Positions 44,262-56,399 of a stretch of DNA of 64,000 bases are shown here, piece by piece. Made by a program: the position numbers and the translations under genes. The DNA is taken from the NCBI GenBank assembly GCA_023525975.1, contig CM042032.1, positions 35,816,001-35,880,000 of the forward strand, given 5' to 3'. The notes beneath the pieces are model-generated. The model did not search any database and had not been told where the DNA came from. It worked only from the letters and a program-made list of their open reading frames with translations. This stretch comes from Smallanthus sonchifolius (Eukaryota > Streptophyta > Magnoliopsida > Asterales > Asteraceae). Numbering within the stretch: position 1 is the first letter of the stretch; each line of letters begins with the position of its first letter.

Positions 44262-47200
44262 CTGCAAATAACTTTTCTGGTGACTATGGAGCACAGGTTC
44301 TGCTTATAACGGGTCAAATATAGGAAAGAAGATAATAAATGGGTAAAAATTCACCTCTGAAATCATTTACTTTAGAAGAAACTTATATTATTATTTCAGC
44401 AAGTCTTTTTTTATTATACGTCCTTGTTACAAAATGATAACAGATTATCAACAAAGTTTAAAGAACAATGGACCGAAGTGTTGACATGACCCACACGACC
44501 CATTTTGACCAATACATAAGATTATCTATTTTGACCTCTTACAAAACCCAGGTGGTGTTGTTAGAGGAGATCATACGTGCGCGCACACACACGATAAACG
44601 AAATTGAAAGACACGAGGATTTAATGTGGTTCGGTCGGTGTGACCTATGTCCACAGGTTGCATCTAGCGGTATTATTATTATTATTCTGTGCTCAAGTAC
44701 AAGGAATTACAAAGGCCCTACCCATCTATATATAATCACTAGACTAGATTAGGGTAAATAACTTGGGGATTAAGAAAACGTAAATATGGCAACTTGCCAT
44801 TTAACCCTGCTAGGGCCAACTCCCTTGTGGATTGCGGCGAAAGCCTCCACAGAACCCAACAATCTCCCACTTGAAGGCTATGACAATCTTCAAACTGCAC
44901 TCCGTCTTGGCTTGCCTTTCTGTAATCTTCCTCGCCGCTAGTTGCAACGATCTTCTCATCAGTTAACCTGAAGACCCGTTAAAGCTACACCGAGCTTCAA
45001 CTCATCTGTCGTCACGACCTCGTCTGTCAGTGATCTGTTCTTCCCTTTCTCTACCTACTCCCCCTGTAACACGTTAGTCACTCTGCTGGCATTTGAAACA
45101 TACTAGGAATCCACACTCTCCATTACAAGCAAGTAATCAACATGAGAGACTTTCTCCGACAATTTGTTGGTTCTTCTGACCCATTGTAGAACTGGAGCTG
45201 CAACTGAAGCAACTTTCACCACTATGCTCCCACTGTTGCAAATCCCTCCTGAACTTTTCTAAACCTCTTCGTATTGTTTGTTCTTTCCGAGTCTGTGAAC
45301 TAGCTCTGGGTATTTCCTTAGCAAAGGTAACCCTCTTCTGCACACAAGACTTACAGAACTGGACGTTTTCTTTCTTCAAAGGCATCTTAACCATATACAA
45401 AGAAACCTTCTTTTTCCCACGAGCAATTACCAGATTTCCCATGACTACCTTCCACTGATCATCACCAAACACGACCTGATATCCCCGATCATCCAACTGT
45501 CCGACAGAGATAAGCATTCTCTTCAGGCTTGGAATCACCCTGACATCTTGGTTTTAAAAAGCGAGAAGCGCACCGAAGCGACAAGGTCTAAATCCGAAGG
45601 GCAAATCGAAATAGCGGACCGATTTTCGTACGCGAAGCGCAAGGTGCTTATATAATTTTTTTTATATATCCCATTGGTTTTTAGCATCCCCTACCCAAAA
45701 TATAGCCATGAATAAGGTTTATATATGATTTAATGTATAAATTACTTACATGTACAACCTTTTTAGATAAATGTATAACACTTTGAAGCACAAAAACAGC
45801 CCTTGTACAAGAATCGAGCCACTCAGTGCGAGTTTTTTTCAAAAAAATGCGATTTTTTTGCGTTGCTCGAGTTGGGTTACATGACTCACTAGAGTCATCG
45901 CCCTAGGTCGAGTTGTGAGTTAAGCGCGAGTAAGCGCGATTTTTAAAACCAAGTCTGACATCCTTTAGAGTCGAGATGGTTCCCAGCGAAGTTTTCAAGT
46001 CAGTATCGCCCATGCCCGTAACATCTAGGATTTCATCATTTGCTAGTCGTACCTTTCCAAGGTCCCCAATCTTAAGATTCTTCATCATCTCCATGCTATG
46101 CGTAGCGTGGAAGGATGCACCAGAATCCATCACCCATGAATCAGTAGGACTCTCTACGCTACAAACCAAAGCGTCATCTAAGTGTTCTTCTGCAACATTA
46201 TTCACCTCTTTTTTCTTTCTTAGCACCCGGGCACTGATTTCTGAAATGCCCTACCTGCTTGCAATCCCAACAGGTAACTTGCTTCTGATATTTGGATTGG
46301 CTTCTTCTTCTGCTCTAGTTGCTTCCCCTTTCATTCCTTCTATCCCTGCCTTCGGCACTCAACAGTGAACTCGAATTATCCCTTGAACTTCTACATCTCC
46401 TAGAATTAAGTCCTGAATACCTCCAAAAGTAAACTTAGTAGTTCCAGATGAACTACTAACTACAGTCACCATCCCATACCAACTCTCAGGCAGAGAAGAC
46501 AATAGATTCAACGCATGGATTTCATCATCAAATTTAATCCCAACCGAACCTAACCGAGTTATGATCGAATTAAAATTATTGATGTGAACAGCAACTAAAG
46601 AAACCTCTCATTCTGGTGTTGAGTGTTGACTAATTGTCGAATCAAGAACACCTTATTCAGCGCTGAGGGATTTTCATACATATCTAACAAAGCCTTCATC
46701 AAACCATAGGTAGTCGTTTCGTTCACAATGTTGAACACAACACTCTTAGCCAACAAAAGTCTGACTACTCCCAAAGCTTTTCTATCCAGTATAGCCCAAT
46801 CCTCATTTGACATTTTATCGGGTTTCATTCCTAACAACGTGTGGAACAAATCTTTCTGATACAGAACATCCTCAATCTGCATATTCTAAAACCCAAAATC
46901 ATGCCCATCAAACTTCTCGATATTTATCTTTCCTTCCTCTACCATGAGCCCATGACAATAAATTACCCAAACGCGGCTGATCGAAATTGAGATCGAAAAA
47001 AACAGTGAACAAACACAGCAATGGCGACGTCCTGAACTTGACAATTGTTCTATTGAAACACTGTTAGGCAACCGATCCAATTTCAGCAGCAAAACAGATC
47101 AAAACAAGAACCCTAGTAGGCAAATCAAAAACTTGGCTCCCGCCGGTGATCTTGCAGGTGCAGCAGAAGAGGGTGGTCGGCGGTTGTAGTCCCTGGCAGA

Positions 47201-50200
47201 ACCCTAGCAAAGGCGGCTAGCCGGTGGCAGCAGAGACCTAGGCGACGGCGATGATTGTCGGCAGAATCCCTACGACGGCAGCTAGGTAGCGGCGGCGGAA
47301 CCCTAGGCGAACGGCGTCGGCTGGAAGCTAATCGTGTGGTGCAATCAAGAGCATGGCGCTCTGGCACCAATTGTTAGGTCAGATCACACGTGCTCACACA
47401 CAATAAACGAGATTGAAAGACACGAGGATTTAACGTGGTTCGGTCGGTGTGACCTACGTCCACGGTTTGCAACTAGCGGTATTATTAATATTTTGTGCTC
47501 AAGTACAAGGAATTACAAAGGGCCTACCCATCTATATATAATCACTAGATTAGGGTAAATAACTTGGGGATTAAGAAAACGTAAATATGGCAACTTGCCA
47601 TTTAACCCTACTAGGGTCGGCTCCCTTGTGGATTGCAGCCGAAGCCTCCACAGAACCCAACAGTTGTTTGACCTTTTACCTATTTTGACCCCTTACACAA
47701 CCTGCGTGTTGTGTGACCAGTACATAAGATTACCTATTTGGTCTTACATGGTCAAGACCAACACCTAGTAATTCATTATTTGGATACTCAGGAGCATAAA
47801 ACCATGAAAAACATGGTCAGACCTTAATCTAGTGACGGCCCGAAAAGATAGCAGCACCCAACAACCATAATTCATCGTTAGCATATATATGGACCCTAGC
47901 CAAATCTCGAAATGGGAATTTGGTATCTCAAAAGAAATGCCATCTAAAGACTAAAGTCAACTTATATGTAGATGGTAACTATTATGGAACTTTTAACATT
48001 TCACTTATAGAAAGGATACTCTGTTTATCTTTATTTCCTTCTATGGGGACTCTTAAGTAAACATCAGATGAGAGGATGCAGCTTAATTTTATTCTCAAAT
48101 GATACACTATGTAAAAGGTTGAAGCAAGATGTTGTAATTAACTTTTATGATAAAAATATATAAGCAGTTGCTAAAACCTTAAGCAACCAAATTTTGTTTG
48201 CATTCTTAAGGGAGTGTTTGGACGTGACTTTTTAAGTAAATACCTTTGAGACATTGAGTAGCAATAATCAGTTTTTAGTGTTCGGGAAACCTCTTTCTTT
48301 CGATTATTTTTAGGTACAAGCCCTAACGAAACTGGTTAACAAAGGGTACAGTAAAATTACTTAAATAGTAAACACATTTATTTATTTACTACTTTACAAA
48401 AAATATCAGAATTTGGCATACACTCGACACCATCAATAGTTATTATTACAATTTCATGCGGCGGACACAGAGCACATCAAAATGCCATCTCACCCGCGTT
48501 TTATTACACTTGGACAGTTGGTTATCCAATTCTTATATTAAAAAGCATATCCAGAAACCCCTAAAGCTTACTTTTTTCATTGGGTGCCCTTTTTCATTCT
48601 ATAAACTATAACATGATTCAAAGGCAAGAAGCAGGTATTCAAATAGTTCAAATTGAGTCATGTTGTAGATGCTTCATTATTTGTAGACTACTGACATTAC
48701 AAATGCAGGGAATCAAAGCATAACTGAGAGATTTTAGCAGAATGCATACCTTCATGTCACTGAAAGTACTTGTTGCTGAAAACCGCACAGAAATTGGGAA
48801 GAAGACTGAGGTATCGACTGGAGGAACAACAAACTCCATCGAGCCACTACACAATGTTATATTTTTAGCAAACTCATGTATTTAGGAAACCAAAATTTAA
48901 AATGGTGTGCACTTGCCTGCGGTTGGAGTTATCAATGAGAAGTATAGACCACTCTAATATCGAATTTCTAGAATCAAACCTGCATTTGGAAATTAAAAAA
49001 AAAACAAATTCTTGAACACCCAAGAATATAATAATACTGTTTTTAAAAGTTTAATAAGAGTGAATGACTTTACATGCATGTAAGTATGTGCATTTGTGTG
49101 GTTGTAAACCATCAATCAGTAACAGTGTAATCAGACATTTATTATAACATAAGCTAAGAATTCACCTCCTTTCCCCATCAATCTGTCTTACATTCGGTGC
49201 CTCTCTAAGAGCTGGAAGAGGGACCGAAATAACAACATTTTGCAAATCAAACATTGACGAAGCTTCATATTCTATGCTAACATAAGTTTCATTTCCAGAA
49301 ACAGAGGGCCAGCAGTTAACTGACAAACAGAGAATTGAAATCAAGACAAAGTATATAGAAACAGATAGATAAAACAAAATCATCATCCATCATAAAAAAC
49401 ATATATATAATAGAAACTTACAAGTCAATGGCACAGCTGACTCATCTTTACTTTGCATTCTCCACTTTAGGAGACCAAGAACGTCACCAGACTGGCCAGC
49501 AGGAAATGGCCTGTTAGGGTCTTTGGATCCCAGAATATTTTCACTGGAGAACAACTCTTTGTTGATGTTAGGATGTGTCTTGAATTTGATCTCCGGATTA
49601 CCTGCGCTCTCAATCTGCACATCACATCATAACAAACTTGTCTTTACAGAGCCCACAATAATCTAAGCTTTAAAACTTAAGCATTAAGCATAAAACTATA
49701 AACTGTGTGATCTCTTCCAGTTTGGATCTAAATAAAAATCAGGTTGCAGCAATTCTTAAAAATAACATAAACTAAGGCAGAATCATAGAAGCAAAAAAAA
49801 TGCACATGCATACAAGTGAAGAGGAAGACAGACGGTAATGGTAGAATGAGAACCTGAACTTGGATAAAACCATCATCCTGGTTAAGTATTTGGAGAGACA
49901 AAGTTCCCTGCACATCAAAGTTGGTGAGACCACCATCTCTCTTAAGTGCCACATTAAGCTTCTCTTCAACAGTCAAAGTGACAGGATCAGTAGGCGGTGG
50001 AGCAGCAGCAGCTTTGCTTGGTCGTACATCCTCAACAATAACTTCACCTTCAGCTTTCAGTGATTCCAAGAACTGGTTTGCCCTTTGTGATTTTCCTAGC
50101 TTCATACCCATGCCTTTAGTTGGAGCAGTAACCGCAGCAGATGGACGACCTAAGAGGAACCAACATAAATACCACTAGTAGTTTGTTGAATGTCATATTC

Positions 50201-52750
50201 TTAGTCTAACAATTTTCAAGTATAAATGAGAAGTCAGTGATGGGTCTACTTACCTTTAGACTTGGTTGAGAAAGAGTCCACTTCAGAGGTTATTCCAAAT
50301 CCAGAACCACTTCCAAAGGTATTACCACTTGATATACCCATATCATTGCTAAAAGCACTATCCATTCTTCCAATTGAACCCATTGAACTCATTGATTGAA
50401 GAGCTGAATAGCCACCTTTTTCCAATTTGCCCCTTTCTATCTGCAGAAATTTAACACAAACTACTTGTAGCAGAAATACAAGGGAAAGGGCAAAGAAAAT
50501 CTAATGGTCTTACCTTGCTTTTATCAATCTCATTAGCTTTACGCTTCATAACATCCTTGGTTTCATTGATCTTGCTCTGCAATACCAATTTGTGCAATCT
50601 CTCCTCATGACTCTCCATCTCACAGTATTGCCTGACTTGGGCAACAGTCACATTCTCCTTGTGCCCAAGAGAAATCACTTCATCAAAAGCAAAAATCAGC
50701 TCAAATGCATTCTTGCAAATGCCTTCTTCATCTAAAGAAGCAGAATACTCAGGGACCTATGTATAGTTAAGGAAATCAATAGAACTGTAGCCTGTTAAGT
50801 ATTATTTGCATCAATAAGGAGCAACTACAAAGTGCATGAATGAATTGATGATTTCCATTTCTTTACTCGTACACAAAGAATGAGGGGAGCTCCAAATAGG
50901 TTTTATTAAATTTGTGTAGATACGTCATTCAGAAACAATTTATCAAGTCCACTGTACTCAATACTGGAACAAAGTAATGGCATCGACCATCATGACATAA
51001 ACTTCCCAATAAATTATTACCGAGACCGGAAGCAAGGCTTTTCGTAAAAGTTTTGAATGATACAAGTTTCAGAAATGGTATGTTGGACTCGCTGACAAAA
51101 GATGAATGACAAAAGTGAACAGAAAGAATTACAAATTTCCAAAATTAAGCCAGTATATTAGGCTGATGCAACTTTGTAAATTTATAGTGTATTAGCATAA
51201 TGTGGCAACAGAAAAAATCAATCTTGAAGACTCCCAGTTTTATCTTGTATAAACACCATAAAAAAGTAAGATTTTAGTATTCCGCAGTATATAAACAAGA
51301 AGATGACTGGTTTTATGTTAAAAAGGATACGACTTTAGAGAGAAGCCTCAGTGTATCAAGATCCTCAAGGATATTGCTTTGCTTGTTAGTCACAAGCAGC
51401 AAATATACACCCTCCATTGGCTGGTACACATAGCGCACATTTTCTGTCTCAACATAGGTATGTTGTTTCCCACTTCCAATCAATTTAGGAAAAGCTGCAA
51501 GAAGCCCCTCAATTCTTATTCGGGACATTTCGACAAACTGCCTTGAAACAAGTGCTGTACAAGGATTCTATAACGATTAGTTAACAAATTTTGTTTATAA
51601 TTTCATTAAGCATGACACAGAGACAAATGACTTTGATAAATTATAAACAAGCTACCCACTAGTTCCTATTTGGTATGAGCCATAGGCCACAACTCAAGCT
51701 CATAGAAAATTGAAACTTGGCCACTATAACTGCACTGCATCTCATATACTTTCTAGTGAAAGGTGAGGCTAGAGAGATGTCTAGGTTAAAGAAAAATCAA
51801 GTTGCTAGGGTTGAAACATCACTCAGGGTAAAGTCAATCTCCTCCTATAAAGCACAGTCCTGATTTCTGAGGACTTTAAGCTCAATATACAGTGTACAGG
51901 GACTGCAAGCTTTAATTGGTGTCTGAAATCAAACCTTCTCATATAATTAAGGTTTCATACCATTTTTAGGGGTTTTAGACATGTTTTAGGCTGTTTTAGG
52001 TTGCTTACAGGCTTGTGTAGGGCTAGTGTAGGCTGTTTAGACCTGTTCAGACGATTTTTGGCCAGAACGTGGCCTGAAAATGCGCCTGAGTGCCTGAGAC
52101 TGCACCTATTCAGGCGAGGCGCATATGCTGCACTGCGCTTCTGTGCCTAGGCGCGCCTAGTGCGCTTTTAACGACATAGCATCAAACCAACAACTATGCT
52201 AAATGATAGCTTTTGAAAGATGGTGGTACATTCTCTGGTTTGGGCCATAGGCACCAACACGTTACTATATCAGTAAACGAGAATAATACTAATAAGCCAA
52301 CCTTCCAATCTAAAGTTCTGTACTATGCTTGTGTAATCACACAGCATTCATAAAATATCCAAGCAATGTATATTCAAATTCTCTCCCCCAATTTACAAAG
52401 ATCATAATTGTTCACTCAGTTTGAACATACAATGATAAAAACACTACTAAATCCATAGCACATTCTTCACTGGCTGTAATTTCTCTTTAGAATGCAGAAA
52501 ATCCACAGATTCCAATCACATCTGGTTAAAGGATCTGAAACATACACAGAATGAGATTAAGATCTCACCTTTTCCAGATTTGCTGGTAATGGAGGCTGCT
52601 AGAACAACCTAAATATAAAACAAAAAAGAATTAGAAACCAAATCTAAGTTCCACAAATCAAGAGATCATAATCGATCCAAAACTGCAATGCAATTTCAGA
52701 TTTGAAGTAACAATTACGAAATTCAAACATTCAACTCGATTGATTACCAT
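44172..52750 (-). CDS. delta-COP: Coatomer subunit delta (delta-COP), 11 coding exons
   Basis: Coding exons from the start: 52748-52750 (ATG only), 52569-52608, 51331-51554, 50514-50756, 50254-50440, 49854-50149, 49422-49614, 49166-49319, 48917-48979, 48750-48846, 44172-44261. All phases agree, total 1590 nt, 529 aa, close to the usual plant length. Residues 1 to about 135 form the longin-like N-terminal domain (LVSRQFVEMSRIRIEGLLAA, then NVRYVYQPMEGVYLLLV). A Ser/Gly-rich linker follows. The C-terminal mu-homology domain starts near residue 287 (DPVTLTVEEKLNVALKRDGG) and includes ILNQDDGFIQVQ and NCWPSVSGNETYVS. The protein is part of the COPI coat on Golgi vesicles that return cargo to the ER. 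Nine introns are GT-AG; intron 9 (48847-48916) is GC-AG. Intron 10 is 4488 bp because it holds a copia element. The last exon ends QLVTESYQVI. A 5' UTR intron at about 52808-52899 is possible. Confidence 0.93.
44559..44861 (-). repeat. 3' LTR of the intronic copia element
   Basis: 303 bp, matching 47372-47662 with several substitutions and short indels. Confidence 0.9.
45120..46945 (-). pseudogene. Copia gag-protease remnant
   Basis: The start at 46945 reads MVEEGKINIEKFDG. A W-to-stop TAG at 46886-46888 interrupts it, and gag then continues at 46595-46882 (UBN2-type gag: LLAKSVVFNIVNETTTYGLM). Frame breaks follow through 46590-46370. Protease sits at 45963-46226 with WVMDSGASFHAT. The GAG-pre-integrase region lies at 45137-45539 (LKRMLISVGQLDDRGYQV). 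The last two pieces are separated by the 407-bp DNA element at 45548-45954. It is non-functional. Confidence 0.85.
45540..45962. mobile_element. DNA MITE nested in the copia element (8-bp duplication)
   Basis: The element 45548-45954 begins TTGGTTTTAAAAAGCG and ends CGCGATTTTTAAAACCAAGT, an inverted repeat of about 16 bp. CTGACATC occurs at both 45540-45547 and 45955-45962. The interior has GCGAAGCGCAAGGTGC-like motifs. The duplication length fits hAT; the subterminal style also recalls Mutator-like MITEs. Confidence 0.85.
47093..47371 (-). other. 5' leader of the intronic copia element
   Basis: GC-rich sequence between the primer site and gag, with CGGCGGCG-type repeats. The open frame through it (47125-47370) is arginine/proline-rich and not supported as a gene. 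Confidence 0.5.
47372..47662 (-). repeat. 5' LTR of the intronic copia element
   Basis: 291 bp, matching 44559-44861. Confidence 0.9.
51930..52190. repeat. GC-rich dispersed element in delta-COP intron 2
   Basis: A stretch containing CAGGCGAGGCGCA and GCCTAGGCGCGCCTAGTGCGCTT (a GGCGCGCC palindrome) stands out from the AT-rich intron. It recalls MITE families with GCGCCTAGGCGC ends. No clear TIR pair or target duplication was found. Confidence 0.35.
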
Positions 52751-52990
52751 TATGACGAGTATTCAGATTCAACAACTACTGGATCAAATGCAAATGTTTG
52801 ATAAAACCTAAAAAATAAAGCAGATCATTGTATTAGATCACTGAAAAAAGAACTAGCAGGTTTCGCGGTGGTTCCGGGATCGGAAAGAGTGAAACGCACC
52901 TCTCAACTGATTGCTCCGGCGGAAGAAGAGGGCGGAGATCCGGCGGAAGAAGAGTTTCTGGTTCGGTTGAAGAAAAATGAAATTGGGAGA
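52751..52990 (-). promoter_or_regulatory. 5' UTR and probable core promoter region of delta-COP
   Basis: A GGCGGAAGAAGAG repeat occurs twice at about 52917-52952 on the plus strand. A possible 5' UTR intron has a donor at 52898-52899 (AG|GTGCGT on minus) and an acceptor at 52808-52809 (TTTTTTAG). No TATA box is evident, as expected for a housekeeping gene. Confidence 0.4.
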
Positions 52991-54420
52991 TTTGATTTTA
53001 CGTCAACCAGATGGAATAATATTTCATTTACACCCTCAAAGTAGTTGTTAAGTTCTACTTACGACCCCAGACTTTTGTTCAGTTCTCCTTTCTCCCCAAA
53101 ATGAGATGATTTAAATTTTACTATTCTAGTAATTCGATAAATGCATAATCTGATTTTCATTCCATATTTGTTAAAGTACAATAGTACATAATATTCCATG
53201 CGTATTGTTGTGACTTGACTTGTGTTCTTTTGGTGATTAGTAGCATGAAAGATAGCGTTTGCGATATCGCTAGAAGCAGAAGTGATGAGTTTATATTGGG
53301 TTATAAGATATGTGTTTGATGTTGAAACCGAGCTTAGGACTTTATGTATCTCTTCATGAGGGAAGTTGAGAGAACGTCAGTGTGTGTATTGTAGGATTAA
53401 GAGTTTAGATCCCTTATGGTTCGGGAGATACCAAAGTAAAAGGTGGGTGCTTCAAATTGCAAGGATTATAGTGAATTTATTTGGGTTAGATATGGTTCTG
53501 ATGTTACTTGAGGTTATTTCGGAGTTTTGTTTGACTCATTGTGCATTAGGTGATAATATTTAGAGTCTACTTAGACTAGCTGATTAAGGGTAATCTATTT
53601 ATTCGACTTATAAGATGTTTATTAAGAATAACTTGCAAAATAAGTAGTGAATGTAGAGTTTGCTAGACAGAGTGAATTGTTGTGTGTATATGGATTGAGC
53701 CCCCTCAAAATTTCTAACTCATTACAGTTTCCTCATCAAGCTTAGGAAACCCTAAGGTTAAACCTCACATTAATAGCAATACTTAATTCTTTAGCTCGTT
53801 GTATGTGACAACTGTCTTTTAGTTGATGTTTAAGTATATTAAAATGACTTTTAATTTCCCTGAGATGCATTTGTAAACTTGAACATGTGTGGTGGTATTT
53901 GAAGTTCTAACTTGGAAAACCTATTTATTTTAAAGCTTTATAGCATACATATATGTCATTCACAATGTTAATGTTCAGAAATACAAGATGCCTCGTTTTG
54001 GATGGCTTATCTGCTTTGTATTCGAAACATTTTTAAGTAGATTTCATGTGTAACCTCGTTTGTAACTCAATTTAAAGTATTGATTTGAAACAAGACATGA
54101 AAAAAATTACTTTAAATTTTTGAGGCATACAATAGTGGAGTATGCGTTAACTAAAATTATAATTGTTAAATATATTAAAATATTATAAACAAACACCAAT
54201 ATTAGAAACTATGTTATAAATTGTTTTGAAAGACCCCAACATGATTTATGTTTTTATGTAATAATGTTTTTATTCTAATAATAGTAGTAATAATTAATAA
54301 ATATTGAATAATAAAAATTAGTTGTTAAAAATTGTCTCATAAGACTTGTTATATTGATATTTTCTTATAGTATTGGCTAACAGTTTTATTAAAAAATTAT
54401 TTTTACCATAACAAATATTT
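52991..54420. other. Intergenic spacer, no gene seen
   Basis: AT-rich sequence. The frame at 53366-53563 has no recognisable domain. Confidence 0.4.
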
Positions 54421-54429
54421 TAAATTTAT

Positions 54430-54922
54430 TAAACGAGTCGTGTTCACGGGTTGCGGGTCCAACCCGTCCCGAACCCGAAATTTGTGTCATCCATATGAAC
54501 CTGAAGACGACACGAATATTCACAGTTTAACCAAAACACAGCCTAACCTGAATTTTATTTATTATTTATTTTTTTGGCATATTATTCTTTTAAAATTATA
54601 AATTTACAACAAAAATATATAAAATACTTACATTTTAATTATAAAATTTTATGTAAACTTCTCTTTTAAATTTTAAATTAAAGTATAAAATAGCCAATTA
54701 ATTTAATTTATGACACAAAACTCATTTAAAAAAATTAAATAAAAAATAAATGGGTTGAATGGGTCGCCGGGTTGACATGAACACAACCCGTTTAGCTAAA
54801 TAGGTTCGCAGGTTTGACCCAAAACTGACCCGAACCCAATTATACTAAGCCAAAACCCTTGAATTTCGTGTTAAGTCCGCGTCGTGTTTTCGGGTTGTGT
54901 TAGAAATTCACACCCCTGATAG
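54430..54922. mobile_element. hAT-like element fragment (right end ACACCCCTGA)
   Basis: GGGTCCAACCCGTCCCGAACCCG-type subterminal repeats on the left and GGTTGTGTTAGAAATTCACACCCCTGA on the right match the common plant non-autonomous hAT style (TCAGGGGTGTGAATTT). The left terminus is eroded. Confidence 0.5.
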
Positions 54923-55053
54923 TTCCATAGTAGATTATTTTAAGTATAACTGACTTTTCATCGACAATTTTTTTAAGATTCTAAATTCACTATTAAGATA
55001 TCAAATTATTTAAAAAAAGTTATATCTTTTTATAAAGGGTTAATTTGTTTTGC

Positions 55054-55265
55054 TAGGGGTGTGCAAAAATATCTGAATCTAAACATCCGAATAAATAACT
55101 CGAAACTTCGAACCCAAATTATCCGAAAAATCGGATATCCAAATTTTCGGATTCAAATAGGAATTTTAGAAAAATTGGATAGTTCGGATATCCGAAATAT
55201 TATATTTATATATTTTTAATTGTTTTTATAATTTAAAAATAAGAAAAACTGAATCTAAACTCGAA
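55054..55265. mobile_element. hAT-like element, left end only
   Basis: TAGGGGTGTGCAAAAATATC at 55054-55073 is followed by repeated ATCCGAA / TTCGGAT motifs. It is interrupted by the TA tract at 55267-55295. Confidence 0.45.
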
Positions 55266-55309
55266 ATATTGTATATATATATATATATATATATATAATT
55301 TAAAAATAG

Positions 55310-55990
55310 AGTAATTTATCGGATGTTTCTGTGGTTTGGTCAAATTACGGATTTAGTCCCTAACTTTGAGAAATTACGGATTTAGTCCCAAGAAACTTTC
55401 AACTTGTTTCACTGATTGTCACTAAAATGGATAAATGTTAACTTTCTCTGTTAAATGGTTGTGAAATAGCCAAAATGCTCTTAAGGTAATGGATACAAAA
55501 AACAATATATTAATATGTGTGGGGCCCACCTCTTTAATATATTAGTCAAAATTATGGGACCCACCTTTCAATTATTCATCATCTCCGGACTACCCCTCTT
55601 TTTTCTTCTTCATTCACAGCACCATCACCACCAAAAAACCGGCGGTCACACCACATTACCACCGCCGACAACCACCGACCACCTGAACCACATGTATTAC
55701 ATGAATCGTATGAATCGTAGCCCACCTGAACCCCTCTCATCATCTTCTCCGTCGCCTCCAGTCATCTTCTCCCATCCCCTTCGGTCACCATTTTCGGTTG
55801 TCTCCAATCACCTTTCCCGATAGTCTCCGTTCACCTCAATTTCTTTTTCACTTATCTTATTATTTATACAAATTCGAAGCCTCTGTTTCTTAAAAAAAGA
55901 TTGATGGTAGAAGATAAACTTCGTTCAACCCTCCACCACATATCCACTCTCATCACTGGTCAAACCACCAACGATAACTCCAACAACCCT
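55310..55990. repeat. Dispersed plant repeat (ATTACGGATTTAGTCC motif)
   Basis: Contains AAATTACGGATTTAGTCCC twice (about 55341-55390) and CAAAATGCTCTTAAGGTAATGG, sequence I associate with a widespread plant repeat. The Pro/His-rich frame at 55515-55823 lies in it and is not supported. Confidence 0.4.
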
Positions 55991-56399
55991 ATTATACACC
56001 CCTTTTATCCACATCATTGTTGATTAAATCAATCTTTAAATTACAAATCAAGTAACAATCGCATAGATGCAAACCACAACCTATAAACAAGCTTGACAAG
56101 CTAATCCTCAAAAGAAAACCCCATTGATGAAAAGATTGCCAATGGTGTAGAAGGAATAGATTGCCAAAGAGGAAAAGTTCCAACTTGCAACTCAATCGTG
56201 AAAATAATAAAATCGATTTCAATCCCTTGTTCGTGAAAACCCCCCCAATGCAGTTAACAGTTCAAAATCCCAGGCTATCGTTAATTTAATTCGAAACATA
56301 AAAATGAAACACCTAAAATTAGGGCTTACCTAACAATATGAGAACAAGAAGTATTCCCCCTTGCATTACAGAACCTTTTCTAACACAACGACACACTAG

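Larger units (their letters stand above)
44559..47662 (-). mobile_element. Truncated copia element inside delta-COP intron 10
   Basis: LTRs at 44559-44861 (303 bp) and 47372-47662 (291 bp), both TGTTAG ... CCCAACA. A polypurine tract (AAGTGGGAGAT on the minus strand) lies next to the left LTR, and a primer site (TTGGTGCCAGAGCG) next to the right one. The flanks GGTGT (44554-44558) and GTTGT (47663-47667) match in four of five bases. The interior keeps gag, zinc-finger debris, protease and the GAG-pre-integrase part; integrase, RT and RNase H are deleted. It is in the same orientation as the host gene. Confidence 0.9.

Noticed and set aside
47125..47370. 81-codon Arg/Pro-rich frame
   Set aside because: Lies in the leader of the intronic copia element between primer site and gag.
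53366..53563. 65-codon frame upstream of delta-COP as a divergent gene
   Set aside because: Short, no domain, no splice partners or promoter recognisable.
55515..55823. 102-codon Pro/His/Ser-rich frame
   Set aside because: Lies in a dispersed repeat, low complexity, no homologue recognised.
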